64,000 nt of DNA from Kryptolebias marmoratus (GCF_001649575.2 NC_051448.1:19085565-19149564), one strand, 5' to 3'. Counted from the first letter of the stretch, positions 45,540 through 57,360 are shown. Notes: generated by a model not told the origin, from the sequence alone. Translations and numbers: made by a program.

Positions 45540-46330
45540 TTTGTATTGTAGGTGTTTCTCGTGTATGTGAAAAGCTGTGAGTTAGCCACAGCAGTGCAGC
45601 TGCAGAGCTGTAAATAATAATGCTTCACTTCTCCAAGTGCTTTGCATTCATTTTTACAAAAACAAGGGTAAATGTCTCACCTGGTTTGCTTTTATTCACA
45701 GTAAGACAGTATAGGCACGCCTGTGTGGGGAGCGGCTGAAGCTCTGAGAGATGGAACGGTGGTATTAGAAGGTGGAAAGGGGCAAAAGCATGAAGTGTGA
45801 CATTGAAAAGACATCGGAGAGATAATGTAACTTAGCAAGCAGCCCAGTGGTTGGTAGATAACTCTACTGGTGCATTACTCTTCTTTTTTCAAAAAATTTC
45901 TATTTCTGTATTACCCCCTGCCTTTGTCCAGGCCTGCCGGGTGCAGCTCACCCGTCTGCCCGACACTTTGGGCTACAAATACATTTAGAGAATCCCCTCT
46001 TTGTGGAGCATGATGGATGAGGACTTAAGAAAAAAAGCATCACATTCACCGCTAATGCTTTCCCCTTGACCTGCTCTCACGGCACAGTGTGTGTCTTTAT
46101 TTTGCATTTTAATGGGGTTTGAAAGATTTCATTTTAGCAGCTGACTCGTAAATTCACATCCTAACAAAGAAGAGAGGCTCCCCGAACATTTTTAATAAAC
46201 ACAATCTTTCTCCCAGGGGGAGAACTCAGTCCGGTGTGGATCGACAAGCAATCAGCCTGCTCTAAGATCTGCTTACTTAGCCCATCGCTGTTACTGAACT
46301 GTGGTACTGTTAATACAGCTGGAAGGGATT
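45540..46330. promoter_or_regulatory. Candidate regulatory block
   Basis: Repeat-free, mixed-composition DNA with no coding support, e.g. tttcattttagcagctgact, gacaagcaatcagcctgctc and cattttaatggggtttg. It starts the least repetitive part of the window. Confidence 0.35.
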
Positions 46331-47350
46331 TGGTGAAACGCTTTGTGCTTCATTTTTTCTGCTCCTCCTGTGACATTTAGTCAGTCGGGGGAGACATTAG
46401 TGGGAGGAAATATATAGCGCGAACTCCCATCGGTCTTTGGAGAGACGTGAGTGTAGCATTGCTTCGGAAGAACACATCAATCCACCCGACCACAAGCTGT
46501 AAAAGTTTGTTGAACCAGTGTCTGCTGATTCCTGTGATATTCGCCCAAATGGATCCAGTAAAAAAAAAAAAAAAAAACTGTGATCCAAAATTAACATCAG
46601 ACTCTTTTTGTTGGAAACGCAGGACAAAAATGGCGAGCTGAGATATTAAAAATTCACTGCAGACCCCCTGAGTCATGTCCGCTTCAGCTGACAAGAAATT
46701 GCCTTCAACTTTTCTGTCAAAATCCATGTTCTTTTCGGTTTTCTCACCGAACACCAAATGTCTTCTCTCTCTTTTTTTCTTTTTTTCTTACAGCAGCTAT
46801 GAAGGAATTTAGACCCAAGATTGTGTGTGATTTTTCTGTCCTGTGAATCGAAACAAAGTAATCCAGAGGAGTCAGGTGGTGATGCACCACAAGCTAAAAA
46901 CCAGGCAATAGTTATTTGTCGTGTACCACAGAGTTCAGGTGTTATTAGGCCTGTGTGTTGCTACGTGAGTCATGTCAGCTGAGAGGAAAGTGTGTTTTGC
47001 AGTAGCTCCCAGTCTCTTCTGAGACTGGGCACAGAGAGGATGATTGCAATTTGCTTCCCCCTCACTTGCTAAAATGGATGTACGGCATGTTTGGGTCCAT
47101 TAAATTTTTACTGCGCGGAGAGGAAGGGAAGCAACCTGGCTGCCGTGTGCATTCCTCAAAGTCGACTTTACTGCTCCGCTGGGGAAGCAGTGGTGGCTTG
47201 GTTTTCACCAAAAGGTGGAAGTGATGACAAACAGCACGAGAATTCATTAGAGGCGCAAAGGAAATGGGAGCAGTTATAAAGAAGTGTGCAGGCTGCAGCT
47301 TCTGTCCTTGAGAGATGGGAAGAAAACAAACAGGTGTTAATTCTGCTATT
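46331..47350. other. Unique sequence with poly-A and GC-richer islands
   Basis: Poly-A at 46560-46577 and T-rich tract at 46770-46790. Minus frames of 76-126 codons at 46377-46757 cross the poly-A and are rejected. Block 47000-47280 may be conserved. Confidence 0.35.
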
Positions 47351-47354
47351 TAGG

Positions 47355-47560
47355 TAATAAATCTGTTTTTCAAGGCTGAAGTAAAAAAAACCTGATGAAT
47401 AGACAAAGGAATAATTTTGCTATTTTTGAACAGTCGATATCTTACCTGTTGTAGATAGCGCTTTAACCAAACTCAGTTTAGAAAAACACAGATTAATTCA
47501 GATTAGACTGAAAGTCAAGACTACAGCAGATTTGTTGTTTTAAAACACTTCCAGTTTTAA
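47355..47560 (+). mobile_element. R2 MITE arm
   Basis: gatatcttacctgttgtaga, tagcgctttaaccaaactca, cagattagactgaaagtcaa, gttttaaaacacttccag follow the R2 left-arm order. Confidence 0.55.
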
Positions 47561-47849
47561 AAATTTCTGCTACTTTTACCTTCAGTTTTGTATTCCAGCA
47601 GAAATATTATGATATTACCACCACAAGTGCTACAGCTAGCTGTTGCTGCTATTAGTTAGTGCCAGCAAAAATAAATATAAATGACCCCTCGCCTACCCTG
47701 GATGAAGGCATTTGCTCTTCTCTCTCTGTACTCCACGCTCCATGACACTGATAAGGAACTAACAGCTGATAACTATTTGACAGAACATCACTTTAAAAAT
47801 GACTAAACTCTTTAAAAAAAAGAAAAAAAAGTCATATGACACAAATGCA

Positions 47850-48230
47850 TATCTTCATTGAATGCATATCGACAAATAATACGTTTTTGAACTCAATCCA
47901 GTTCAAGATAGATTGACATTAGCCGACAGAAATGGCTAAAACTCAGTTTTACAGATATTGAGCCAAAATTGTATGTGTTAGTAGATGAGGGTAATTCAGA
48001 TCACATACTTTGAGCATAACATCTTGTAAAAGCTCATGAGATGGCACAAAACGTTATTTTCAAGGTTTGACCAAACTGTCATTCCTCCACATAAAATGAT
48101 TATAGTTTAAAACTCTGAAGTGAAAGGCAGCAGATATGGATTTCTTAAGGGAATCCAAGGCCTTCGATATATTTTTTTATCTATTTACAAAAAGAAAAAA
48201 ATCCAACAAATTTGTTGCCTTCCAAGGCAA
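47850..48230 (+). repeat. R1 interspersed repeat, copy 10 (long 3' version)
   Basis: cagttttacagatattgagc, tagtagatgagggtaattca, catcttgtaaaagctcatga, ttttcaaggtttgaccaaac, tagtttaaaactctgaagtg, ggaatccaaggccttc. It shares the long downstream part with copy 1 at 6160-6480, which defines the right portion of R1. Confidence 0.85.
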
Positions 48231-48359
48231 ATGGATCACATTTTATCACATGAGTCATCAGAGATTATAAATGTCTTTTGTATAATGACATAGCAATAAG
48301 AGCATGAGTTTCTTTTACATCTCTATTAAAACTAAAATAGTAACTTTATTGATTCACCT

Positions 48360-49719
48360 CTTACCACTCAATATGATTTTATTCTTCCCCAAACCAAGCT
48401 GATGAAGTCATTACGCTACACCCATCAAACAAGGCTGCTTCGACTAAATTATAATCATTCCCATGGCGGTTATTTTTAGTCATGGAGACGAGAAGCTGTG
48501 TTAATCTGAAGTGTCAAATAAAGGACTTTTGATTGCCTTATCTAATTGAGCAAACCATCTACATTCATTTTCCGCGAGATATCTCCAAATGAAGAGCAAT
48601 GAAAACTTTACAGCTTGTTCCTGCAAGCCCTGTGAGAATTATAGGGGAAATAATTAGGCTTGTGGAAGTTTTTTTTTATTTTTTATTTTTCTTACATGAA
48701 CTCATAAAATCAGTTCTGGTATGCTGGATGGAGCAGGAGTTAATTCAAAAGGCTTTTTCTGCGCATAACTGGGTCACAGAACAGCAGCTCGAGACGGGCC
48801 TCAGTGAGCAAGCAGTCCCAAGGACTAAGAGGAGAGTTTATTAGCCTGGTAAAATTAAGAATTCAGACAAACTCTTAGACAACAACTCTGTCCCACTTGC
48901 CTTAAAGTGGTTAGCTGAGCGAGAGAGGGGGGGGGGATTAAAAATGCTCATAAACACAGAGCACATGTGCTGCTGCTGTTCTTTTGCTCAACTCGAGCGA
49001 GCTGGAAAAGAGCTGCATGGGCTTAAAATGTTTTATCGCCACAATCGCAGCCATCGTCTTTAACGTCATCGTCACCCCTGTCATCGGCTCGAGCTTCGTA
49101 ATTGTAAAGATGTCCTGAGGAGGGCTTCGACAGAACAATCAGATTTAGTCGCACTCCGAAATAATTAGCGCTGTTTTTTGTTATCAGATGAGCGTAATCC
49201 TATTTGCATGCGCGTGCAGAGGCTAAAAGGCTCCCGTGGAAGAGGATCTTTCTTTGCAGTTTTTCTTTTTGTTAACCTGCTTGTTCACAAAACGCTCAGC
49301 TCACCGGTGCACGTAACAATCCCGTGTGAAGCGAATGCCTTTCCCCTCGCAGCGGGCGCCACAACAAGCTTATCCCCCTTCCAGCTAAGTTGTCCTAGCA
49401 GCCCATTACAGTCAGCTCACAGTGAGCCGTGCCACTGAGCCTGATGACAACGGGGCCTGATAAGCTACAAACATTCCTTTTGATTCTGGACGTATGATTG
49501 GACCGTCTGGCCTATCAAAGCCCCTCAGTGGATCAGTGCAGGTTGAGCACCCACAAGAAAATCTGTCGCCTGCTCTCTCGGCTGAGTCTCAAACTCACTT
49601 ATACTTTCACTCACACATGTGCGAATAAAACGCGCCTGTCCTTAAAGTGGCCAATATACGGCCGCAGATTGAAAGAGAGATTGCCAGGCTTAGCATCTGT
49701 GACCTTCCTCCCACTCCCC
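48360..49719. promoter_or_regulatory. Candidate conserved non-coding cluster, left part
   Basis: About 1.4 kb with no recognised repeat. It contains a perfect octamer atttgcat (49202-49209), aaataattagcgctg, gggaaataattaggcttg, cttttgattgccttatct, and paired words such as ctcgagcgagctgg and ggctcgagcttcg. Short frames on both strands have no domains. With the right part it is the densest enhancer candidate in the window. A 9-G run lies at 48926-48936. Confidence 0.4.
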
Positions 49720-49745
49720 NNNNNNNNNNNNNNNNNNNNNNNNNN
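49720..49745. other. Assembly gap, 26 N, in a C-rich tract
   Basis: Flanked by ccactcccc and ctccaccccccctccacccc, so a pyrimidine microsatellite probably prevented resolution. Confidence 1.
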
Positions 49746-49985
49746 CTCCACCCCCCCTCCACCCCGCTGCTGCTCTTCTTGTCTGTTTTGCAGCGATGCA
49801 ATATTTCTGGCTCTGACTGTTTATCTGTGGCCCAAATATGCAGCCGCCGTCGTGCAGAGCAGCAGGCGTTTCAGCGACATCACAAAGATGGATTAAGTCA
49901 TGCGTTAAATTGCCTCTTTGAAGGAAATGAATAAATAAATTTGAGGGAATAATTCCTTGACTGTTCACCATCTAATGCGAGTGTG
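49746..49985. promoter_or_regulatory. Candidate conserved non-coding cluster, right part
   Basis: Continues the unique block with tttatctgtggcccaaatat, agatggattaagtcatgcgt, ttaaattgcctctttgaagg and catctaatgcgagtgtgatt. No coding support. Confidence 0.35.
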
Positions 49986-50005
49986 ATTGCATAATGCTGG
50001 CTTAA

Positions 50006-50046
50006 ATGTTCCCTCTGCTCTGCTCTGTTCTCTGCTCTGTTCTGTT
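50006..50046. repeat. (CTCTG)n/(CTGTT)n microsatellite
   Basis: Tandem ctctg and ctctgtt units. Confidence 0.85.
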
Positions 50047-50519
50047 GGTGTATAATTCTCCACAATTACTTTCCTTACAACTCAGTAACACGGAAAAAAT
50101 ATGCAACTGGGAAATAAATTTACCACACCTGAACCCAATTATTTCTGTGACTTTTATCTAAAATGTGCATGCACAGTTATTTTTTTCCAAAAATGCCCTG
50201 CTACCAAATTTACTCTCCACAACGGTTGGATTTTGTAAAATGACCTCTAATTTTAACTTTCAGTTTTCGAAAGTTGTGATTTCTTAAAATATGTTCGTCC
50301 AAATGAAAGTTGCAAAGTTAAGCATATGTTCAACACATTTTCAAGCTTTTACTTTACGGAGTTGATAATGAACTCTGTGACCACGCATTGAAACCCCCTT
50401 CATACTGGATGATGATCCCGGTACAAAATAAAAAACATCTACAATGTTGATGGTCTTTACAGGGTCTTGACGGGGTCTTCAGCAGTGTATTAGGAATACA
50501 GTGTGGTTTTGGTTTTTTT

Positions 50520-50937
50520 GTATTCTGTTTATTGTCTTCATGTTTTCTGGTTGTGTTCAGTTATCTTTGTCTTAGTTTAGTTCTTGTTACTCATGCCTTT
50601 GTTTTCTGTCACTATTCACTCCTCCTCAGTTACTCACTTGTCTCCCTGCCACGCCCAGCTTTAGTAATCACACACCTGTGCCCACTTACTCTTGATTCTC
50701 TGTGTTTAAAACCCAGTCATTTACTCCACTTCTCTGCTGGTTCATTGTTAGTTCTGTCTGTTCATTGGTCCTGTCCTGGTTGTTCGTTTTCTCCCTGAGT
50801 TCTTGGATTAGTTTTTGTTTTAGTGTTGCTGCCTCGACAGCCCTTTGTTTTATTTTTTTGTTTAGTTAAATAAATTAGATTCTTTCACAAGATGAGTCTG
50901 CACTCTGGGTTTGCTTCCATCGTCACTGTTCCTGACA
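50520..50937 (+). mobile_element. Gypsy-like solo LTR candidate
   Basis: Contains ctccctgccacgcccagctt, a TATA-like gtgtttaaaaccc (about 50701-50713), pyrimidine-rich leader DNA and AATAAA (50869-50874), and ends gtcactgttcctgaca. This matches the layout of fish Ty3/gypsy LTRs: U3, TATA, about 165 bp, polyadenylation signal, short U5. No second copy or pol is adjacent. Confidence 0.5.
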
Positions 50938-51263
50938 TCACAATGGTTTTGAGCATGCACAAAACGTCTGTCTTGTAGTAATGGTGGTAGTGTATCCGTG
51001 TCGTAGGACCGATTCTCACCAGTGCAGCTTTGTCTTCGAGAATTAGAAGCAGAACTGGCCATGCCTGTGTCAAGCCTAGGCTACAAGCACACATGGTAGT
51101 AGTGTCATGTTGGCACAGTGTGATCTTCTTGTAGCTGGATCTTGACGTGGTCGGAAAGAGTTGTGTCAGGTGGTAACTATGGTAGGAATACACATTTTAA
51201 GCAAAACACTCAGGGGGGCAGGGGTGTAAGTGTTGTATCAACAAAAGCCTCCCAACTGAAAAA

Positions 51264-51477
51264 AGCACTGTTAGGAAATAACTTTGTGTGTCATTTATGT
51301 CTACGGCCACGACCAGGTAATGGTGTAAAAAAAAAAAAAAGGGATGGTTGTAGGGAGGTAAAAATGAGTGAAATTCTTTCAAGCATCTCTTTTTTTTTTT
51401 TTTTTTTTTTTTTTACACCTGCACCTGATCGTGGCCGTAGACATGAATGACACACAAAGTTATTTCCTAACAGTGCT
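51264..51477. repeat. 63-bp inverted duplication with poly-A ends
   Basis: The arm 51264-51326 (agcactgttaggaaataact ... ggtgt) followed by A14 is repeated in inverse orientation as T25 plus 51415-51477, with five mismatches in 63 bp. The two poly-A ends face each other over a 49-bp centre. Both arms contain gtctacggccac, which is the 5' end sequence of vertebrate 5S rRNA, then ga(c/t)caggt. See findings. Confidence 0.9.
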
Positions 51478-51839
51478 CTCTAGCTTGGGGTGAGGTGCAA
51501 TTGTGGGTACAGGGTAGTTTTCTTGAGGGAGCATCTATAAATCTATAAAGTTTGCAAGAGAACAACTCCTATTTGAAAAACCTATTTGGCGACTGGTCCT
51601 AAGAACATCGAGCATCATGATTGCTTTTACACTAAGAAAGGTTTTCCAAAATTATTGCAATCCAGCCAAGTTTTCTTAAGTCATGCATACACTGCTTACT
51701 AAAACAAATTTTGTTATTCTTAATTTGGCTGTTCATATTCTACAACTGTTTTCTCTGTTTTGTTTTGTTTTGTTTTTTGTTTGTTTGTTTACTTCAGCAC
51801 TTATTGAGTGTTCTGGTTATGATGCTACTAGATGCTTCA

Positions 51840-51861
51840 ATATCTATCTATCTATCTATGA
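51840..51861. repeat. (ATCT)n microsatellite
   Basis: Five tatc/atct units. Confidence 0.9.
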
Positions 51862-51904
51862 AAATGTATAACTGGGATTAAAATGTGCACACATTGTTCT
51901 AAAA

Positions 51905-52118
51905 CAGGGGTGTCCAATCCTGGTCCTGGAGGGCCACTATCCTGCATGTTTTACTTGTTTCCCTGCTCCAACACACTTGACTCAGTGGTTAATTTACCTC
52001 TACATGTTCTGCAGAAGCCTGTTAGTCACCCATTGATTCAAATCAGGTGTGTTGGAGCAGAGAAACAAGTAAAACATGCAGGATAGAGAAACTCGAGGAC
52101 CAGTGTTGCCTTCCCCTG
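51905..52118. mobile_element. hAT MITE, 214 bp, with 8-bp TSD
   Basis: Begins caggggtgtccaatcc and ends ttcccctg; flanks ttctaaaa (51897-51904) and ttctaaac (52119-52126) are an 8-bp TSD with one mismatch. The interior is nearly palindromic: cctgcatgttttacttgttt and ctgctccaacacac return inverted as gtgtgttggagcag and aaacaagtaaaacatgcagg. It is a well-preserved copy of a very common fish hAT MITE. Confidence 0.92.
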
Positions 52119-52439
52119 TTCTAAACTCTCCAAATGTTAATCCTTGATGCATTAATTTTTCTGTTGGAGGTGCTTGCTCCTCTTGGAAATCTGTGTTTCT
52201 GCTCCACAATAGTTGCTTTTCCAGTGTTTTGTGATTTGGAGACCTCATAATAAATATAGAGAAGTAGCAGAGGTGAATATTGCATGAAAATGGCTACTCG
52301 ACAAACTTTATTTCTTGTGTTCTTAGCCTGGGTTTTTACTTTGGGTGTTTAGTACAAGTATAGACATTTCTGTCACTTTAGGTTTGTGAATGGTGACACA
52401 GAGTTTTAAACAACTTGTAATAGTTTGCTTTGGCGAGCA

Positions 52440-52600
52440 AAGGTCAAGATGTGTTTTGAAACTCCTTCCTTTTTTTGTAGCAGGCTTTTGTGGAGTTAAC
52501 ATCAGTCTGTATCTTACCTGCTGTAGGCAGCAATATTTTTGGAGAATCAGGAAAAAGTAATGCTGTGGAAAACCCCAAAATTTGAACGCAGGTAAATTCA
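52440..52600 (+). mobile_element. R2 MITE arm, worn
   Basis: gtctgtatcttacctgctgt, aggcagcaatatttttggag and aatcagg resemble the R2 left arm. Weakly supported. Confidence 0.35.
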
Positions 52601-53640
52601 TGCTATTTCACTGAGTTTTACGCTGCCTTACTTTTCCATCAGATAGTTATTATTTCACTAAACTTGCTCTATCTTGCAAAATGTGTTTTAAATGTAGTTT
52701 TATTATTGACAGACCAACATGGTTTTTGGTGTAAAGAATGATATACTTTATGTAAAAATAAAAAAAAAGCAGTCAAACACAAAAATAATGTTGGTGTAAA
52801 AGCTTATGGTACTCAGATGAACTACAATGACATTTTTGAGACTGGAGATGTATATGACAGAAATTGGCATTTGATTTCCCCCAGTCTGACTTGCTGCCAG
52901 CTGGACAAACTAAGATTATTCAGACTAATTGTAGATTAACTGCTTCCAAACTGCGAATAAAAATCTGACAGAACCACACTTGAAAAAAATGTGAATTGTG
53001 TCTTTACCTAACCTTATTCCTTTTATCATATCGTAACTCTTTTTACTGTCTTTCTTGTTTATTGGTTTGCCACCTAAATGCTGCAACAATGTGAATTTCA
53101 CCAACAAAAGATAAAAAACACTTCTATGTTGGTGAATTTTTTCATCCCCTTTGTTCCGATTGTACTTTCTTTTAAAAATGAAACAACAGCTCTGTTTAAC
53201 AATTCCAAATCCGACAAACATTCTGTGACATTCTTCCCAAGAGATGCATGTTGTTGTGTTTCATCACAGTTCCAGGAAGGAAATCTCTGAAATAATTGTA
53301 ATCAGAGGGTAACACAAAATCAGTAAAGAAACGCCTTGTGAAAAAAAACCTTGTTTGATTTCAATCATGAAATTCCGTTTTTAAAGCCTAAGATTGCAGC
53401 GTTTGTACAATCACATGCTATGATGAGCTGACAATGTGGTATAATCACCATGTTGGACAATGATACATAGTTATTTTTACATGAGAAAACTTCTGGAACT
53501 CACTCTGAATCTAAAACATATAGATCAGTTTCTCTGCATTTAATGGACATAAGTCGAAGCATGATTCTCCTGCCACCAGTCTGTAAAATAATAAGAATAT
53601 TTCATCACCTTTTGAGGGTAACTGATGGCATTCTTGCTTT
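52601..53640. other. AT-rich sequence, no clear feature
   Basis: The 98-codon minus frame 52925-53221 has no known domain. Nothing else recognised. Confidence 0.4.
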
Positions 53641-53642
53641 AT

Positions 53643-54650
53643 TTAAAGAAATAGTTTAGATCTTTGTAAGTGAGGTTCTGTGGAAAGGTAACAAGAACTT
53701 ACCTGCTGTAGAAAGCTTTTTGAACAACCTGGAGAAATAGCATTTTTATTCTGACTGGATCGTCAAACTAACTGCTAGTCATAGTGGGACCAACACCAAA
53801 GTGATTCCTGCCATCTTAAAACAACTTCAGTCTCAAAATAATCCATATAAATTCATGCAAAATAATTTTATAAATCTTCACTCTGTCATCACTTTAACAT
53901 TATTGGGGTGTTTACATTGAATTGTACAGTTATTAGCATTGACAATAGCGGCAACACTTCTGCTCCAGCCTGGGGTTAATTCTGACAGGACTTTTATCAC
54001 ACTTATGCAGAGTAAACTTATATTAGAAATCTGATGGTGAAGTTGGAGGTTTACACTGCAAGTGATTGAATCATGTTACGTTTTTTAAATTGGAGTTGTT
54101 TTAAGATGAGTCGTTAGCGGGTCATTTTGGTTTGAACCAGACCAGTTCCAAAGTCGACTTCTACCAGTTTAAAACAAACACCAATCTTAAAAAAAATAAT
54201 AGGGGTTTGTAAAAAGGCTATTTTAAACCTGTACACTGCTGTGAAGTATGGATTACACAGTAGTTCTAGCAGAAAAATTAGTATATTCCTGCTGAAAGAG
54301 CCCCAGGCAGTGCCAGAAGCGCTAGCTACTGCAGCTGCTTGGAAATAACTTCATAATTCTAATCAATAACTGTGAAATGCAAAATTGACAGTGATGTAAA
54401 GGCTGAAATTATAACTTCCCCATGAACTTCTAGGGCTTTTTTGTGATTGGAGTTGTTTTTAAGATGGCAGAAATAACTTCAGTCTCGGCCCTACTCAAAT
54501 TAGCTGTTAGCTTGTCACTCTGGTCACAATTAAACTCTGTGTCTTTAAGCTGAGGACATTCAAAGGGCCATCTACATCAGGTGGGATACTGATCACAACC
54601 TTTTCCAAAAAAAAAAAAACAATTCAAAAGAGCTGAACTATCCCTTTAAG
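53643..54650. mobile_element. R2: long-TIR element flanked by TTAA
   Basis: The ends read tttaaagaaatagttta (left) and gaactatccctttaag (right), with TTAA at 53643-53646 and 54646-54649. The arms are long inverted copies: left cttacctgctgtagaaagc, then cttttt-gaacaacctgg, caaactaactgctagtc and ctgccatcttaaaacaactt. Inverted, the right arm gives cacctgatgtagatggccc, ctttgaatgtcctcagc, agctaacagctaatt and tgccatcttaaaaacaac. The TTAA target fits piggyBac- or Kolobok-type mobilisation, but that is inferred. No transposase frame; fragments recur at 10215, 28975, 37555, 38936, 47355 and 52440. Confidence 0.7.
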
Positions 54651-54894
54651 GCTCATTTAGACACTAAGGAAAAAACCACTGAACAAGAATAGGAGCAAGT
54701 TGGATATTCTTTGAAACTGAGCTTCTGACAGGATACAAAAGGGAAAAGGAGTCAGACAACACCCCAAGACATGAGTATCAGGGCACTCTGCTGTTGAGTA
54801 AAACCTGACATTCAGCTGGGAATTATATGACATGGTTATTAAAAACTAGAGCCGACGAAGGACAGGAGAAGAAGACAAATGTAAATGCACACAC

Positions 54895-55190
54895 ATTCTT
54901 GTACTTCTTCTGGACACCTCATCGGGTCAAAAATGATCCCCATTGAATTTAAGGTCACAAGGTCACAGGTCATCCCTTTGTTTGAATAGCTCTACATTGA
55001 TAACCCTTTAAAATAGAAATGTTAAACTGCACAGCTGGACACCTCATGGGTTTACAATAATCCCTAAAGAGTTCAAGGTCATGGGGTCAAATGTCAAGGT
55101 CACAGATTACCCCTTTGTTTAAACTTTATCTATGGGCTAGCTTTACATTCGTCTAACATAGGAATGTCAAATACTTTGTTTCCTAGATTG
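54895..55190 (+). repeat. Tandem duplication (about 125 bp unit) with AGGTCA words
   Basis: Unit 1 starts tggacacctcatcgggtc (54911) and unit 2 tggacacctcatgggttt (55036). Both contain several AGGTCA half-sites and end with ccctttgttt and a taggaatgtcaaa / tagaaatgttaaa word. The units have diverged, so the duplication is old. Confidence 0.75.
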
Positions 55191-55469
55191 TCCCTAATGA
55201 TGGAGGTATTATGTACCGCAACAATTCACTGTTCGTGTCTTGGTTTGTTAGGTCATCAAACCAATCAAGACTGAACAACAAGATATGTTCATATGTTCAG
55301 CAGCAACCATACACACAATTATGTGTTGTGACTCTAACGTTTTTTTGTTTGAGCAAATTACAGAGTGATGCTGTCTTACCCAAAAGTGGCGAGGTAAAAA
55401 TATCAGAAATTGTGATCAGACTGCTAGAACTGTTTTAGAGAACTTCACTTCACTTTTGGAATCTCAGCT

Positions 55470-56105
55470 CGGAGTAGCTGTCAGGTTGACTCTTCCATGA
55501 CAAATTTTTATTTTACATGTTTTGTGCTTCATGCACACAACTTCAGAAATTTTAAAAGAGGAGACTTTCTGCTGTGTTGTGCCTCATGTTCACACAGCCA
55601 GAGTTTTTGGTCAGCAAACAGGCATATATTTATGCACTTTTCAAAGTTGACATTTTTAAAAAACTGTGCTTCTAGAGTTTGGACAGGAAATGTAGAGTTT
55701 TTCAGAAACTATGACATAACAGCCTGTTTTGTGCATGCCCACTATCACTTTGTGTCCTTGAAACCCAAACAAATATGAAGTTGGTTTTACCTTTTTTATC
55801 TGGGTTTATTTCCCTTTATTCTGATCCTGTCGAATTTGTACTTTCAACATGTGCTGAGATGGTAACTATCTGAGAGGAAACTAAACAATATCAAGGGAAA
55901 AAAGTTTTGGGACAATACTTTGTATTAAGTTAAGCATGTTCTTTCTCTGTACTTTTATAAACTGTTCATGTGGATATTCTCCCCGCCTTGTGGCACAGCA
56001 TAAGTGTTTCAGTGTTTTTGTTCAAATGTGTGGATGGAAATAAAAATAAATGGAGAATATCAATTTTAAAAAATACCTGGAGCAGTGTAGACAGGGCGTA
56101 AATAC
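55470..56105 (+). mobile_element. R3 DNA-transposon-like repeat, copy 2
   Basis: Ordered matches to 13495-14010: cagcctgttttgtgcatgcc, tatcactttgtgtcc, tttatctgggttt, ctttattctgatcc, gtgctgagatgg, catgttctttct, catgtggatattct, gtgtttcagtg. The right end ctggagcagtgtagacaggg is the inverse of the left end of copy 1. Left boundary not fixed. Confidence 0.6.
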
Positions 56106-57360
56106 TTTACATTAAAAATAAGCTTGTATAGCTTTTTATGTACAGAGATGTTTGATGATAATCTGTGCTGGCCAAATTACCAATAAGACTTGGGGGCAAA
56201 TATAAATTTGAATGGTCTCTTTAAATTTGGTTTCTGGTAGCAGATAGATTAAGAGCACTTAAGATAAAAACATCTGGATGTGTGAAAAACATATTGGGCC
56301 TACCTTTAACAGATGATGTGGAACCAGGAGATATCAACAGATTGGCCTATTATCTGGTCTAATGGTGGCCCGTCTGTTTGAAACAAAAGCTCCAGTTGTT
56401 GTGCATCAGCTCATCTGCTGATTGGCCAACGTACATCCCACGCCGATGGAGTCAATTAAAGGTTCCATCTGTCAAGAAGCTCCGGCTTCCTGGCACCAAG
56501 CCTCAGTGGAAAATACACACACTGTTCCTCACTCACCAATTTACTGTCATGGGTTTTCTTTTGGTCTTTTGGGGGGGGGAGTTCAGCTTCCTCTGTCTGC
56601 CACTAGACTCCCAGGTATCTAAAAGCAATTTCATCCTTTCTGTACTGTCACACTTTGTGAACGTAATACCCCGTTGTTTGGTTTCAAGTGTAATGTGAAC
56701 ATTTTAAATAACTGAAGATGTTGGGAACGTACCATGTATTTTTGTGCAAATATTATATGAACCACAGGAAGAAAATGACAAACTATGAAATTTCAGCTGC
56801 CATGCCGTATTGTATATTTGGAGACGTTTAGCGAAAAAAAACTGTAGGAGCTACGACAATGACCCCATTAAAATTCACATCCACACATTTGTATTCCTCC
56901 CTAATGGGATTAGGAGGATTGTTCTTGTCAGTCCACATCCTGATGTCGGCACACCATGACTTATAAAATATTATGTTCTAACACACACATATCCCTTGCA
57001 AGACTAAGCACAGATAAATGCTGTTTCTCTGCTTTAACTATGTCTGGAAAATTTCCTAAACGTTGGATATTTTACTCTAATTACCATATAAAAGAATGTA
57101 TGCTCTTATGCAGCTGACACATAAACAACATGGACTGCATTTTACAGTTTTGAAAGCCATTTGTACTTCCTCTTTTAACAAAAATTGCACAGATAAATTA
57201 GACACGCTTACAGGGTATTTAGTGGGAATTGACCGCCTGTTATTTGAGTAATGGCTCCTTCTGTTTTTTAAAGCTTGGTTTCCCTCTAGTAGATGCATCC
57301 TTGAGCAAAACGTCCAATGTTTTATCAGTATGTGGCTGTCTAAACTAATAAGTGCTGTAT
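56106..57360. other. Unique sequence; possible conserved block 56380-56560
   Basis: A 9-G run at 56571-56579. The 106-codon frame 56378-56698 has no recognisable domain; the block gagtcaattaaaggttcc has enhancer-like texture. Confidence 0.35.

Noticed and set aside
46377..46757. 126-codon minus frame
   Set aside because: Runs through an 18-base homopolymer that encodes a phenylalanine run; no domain.
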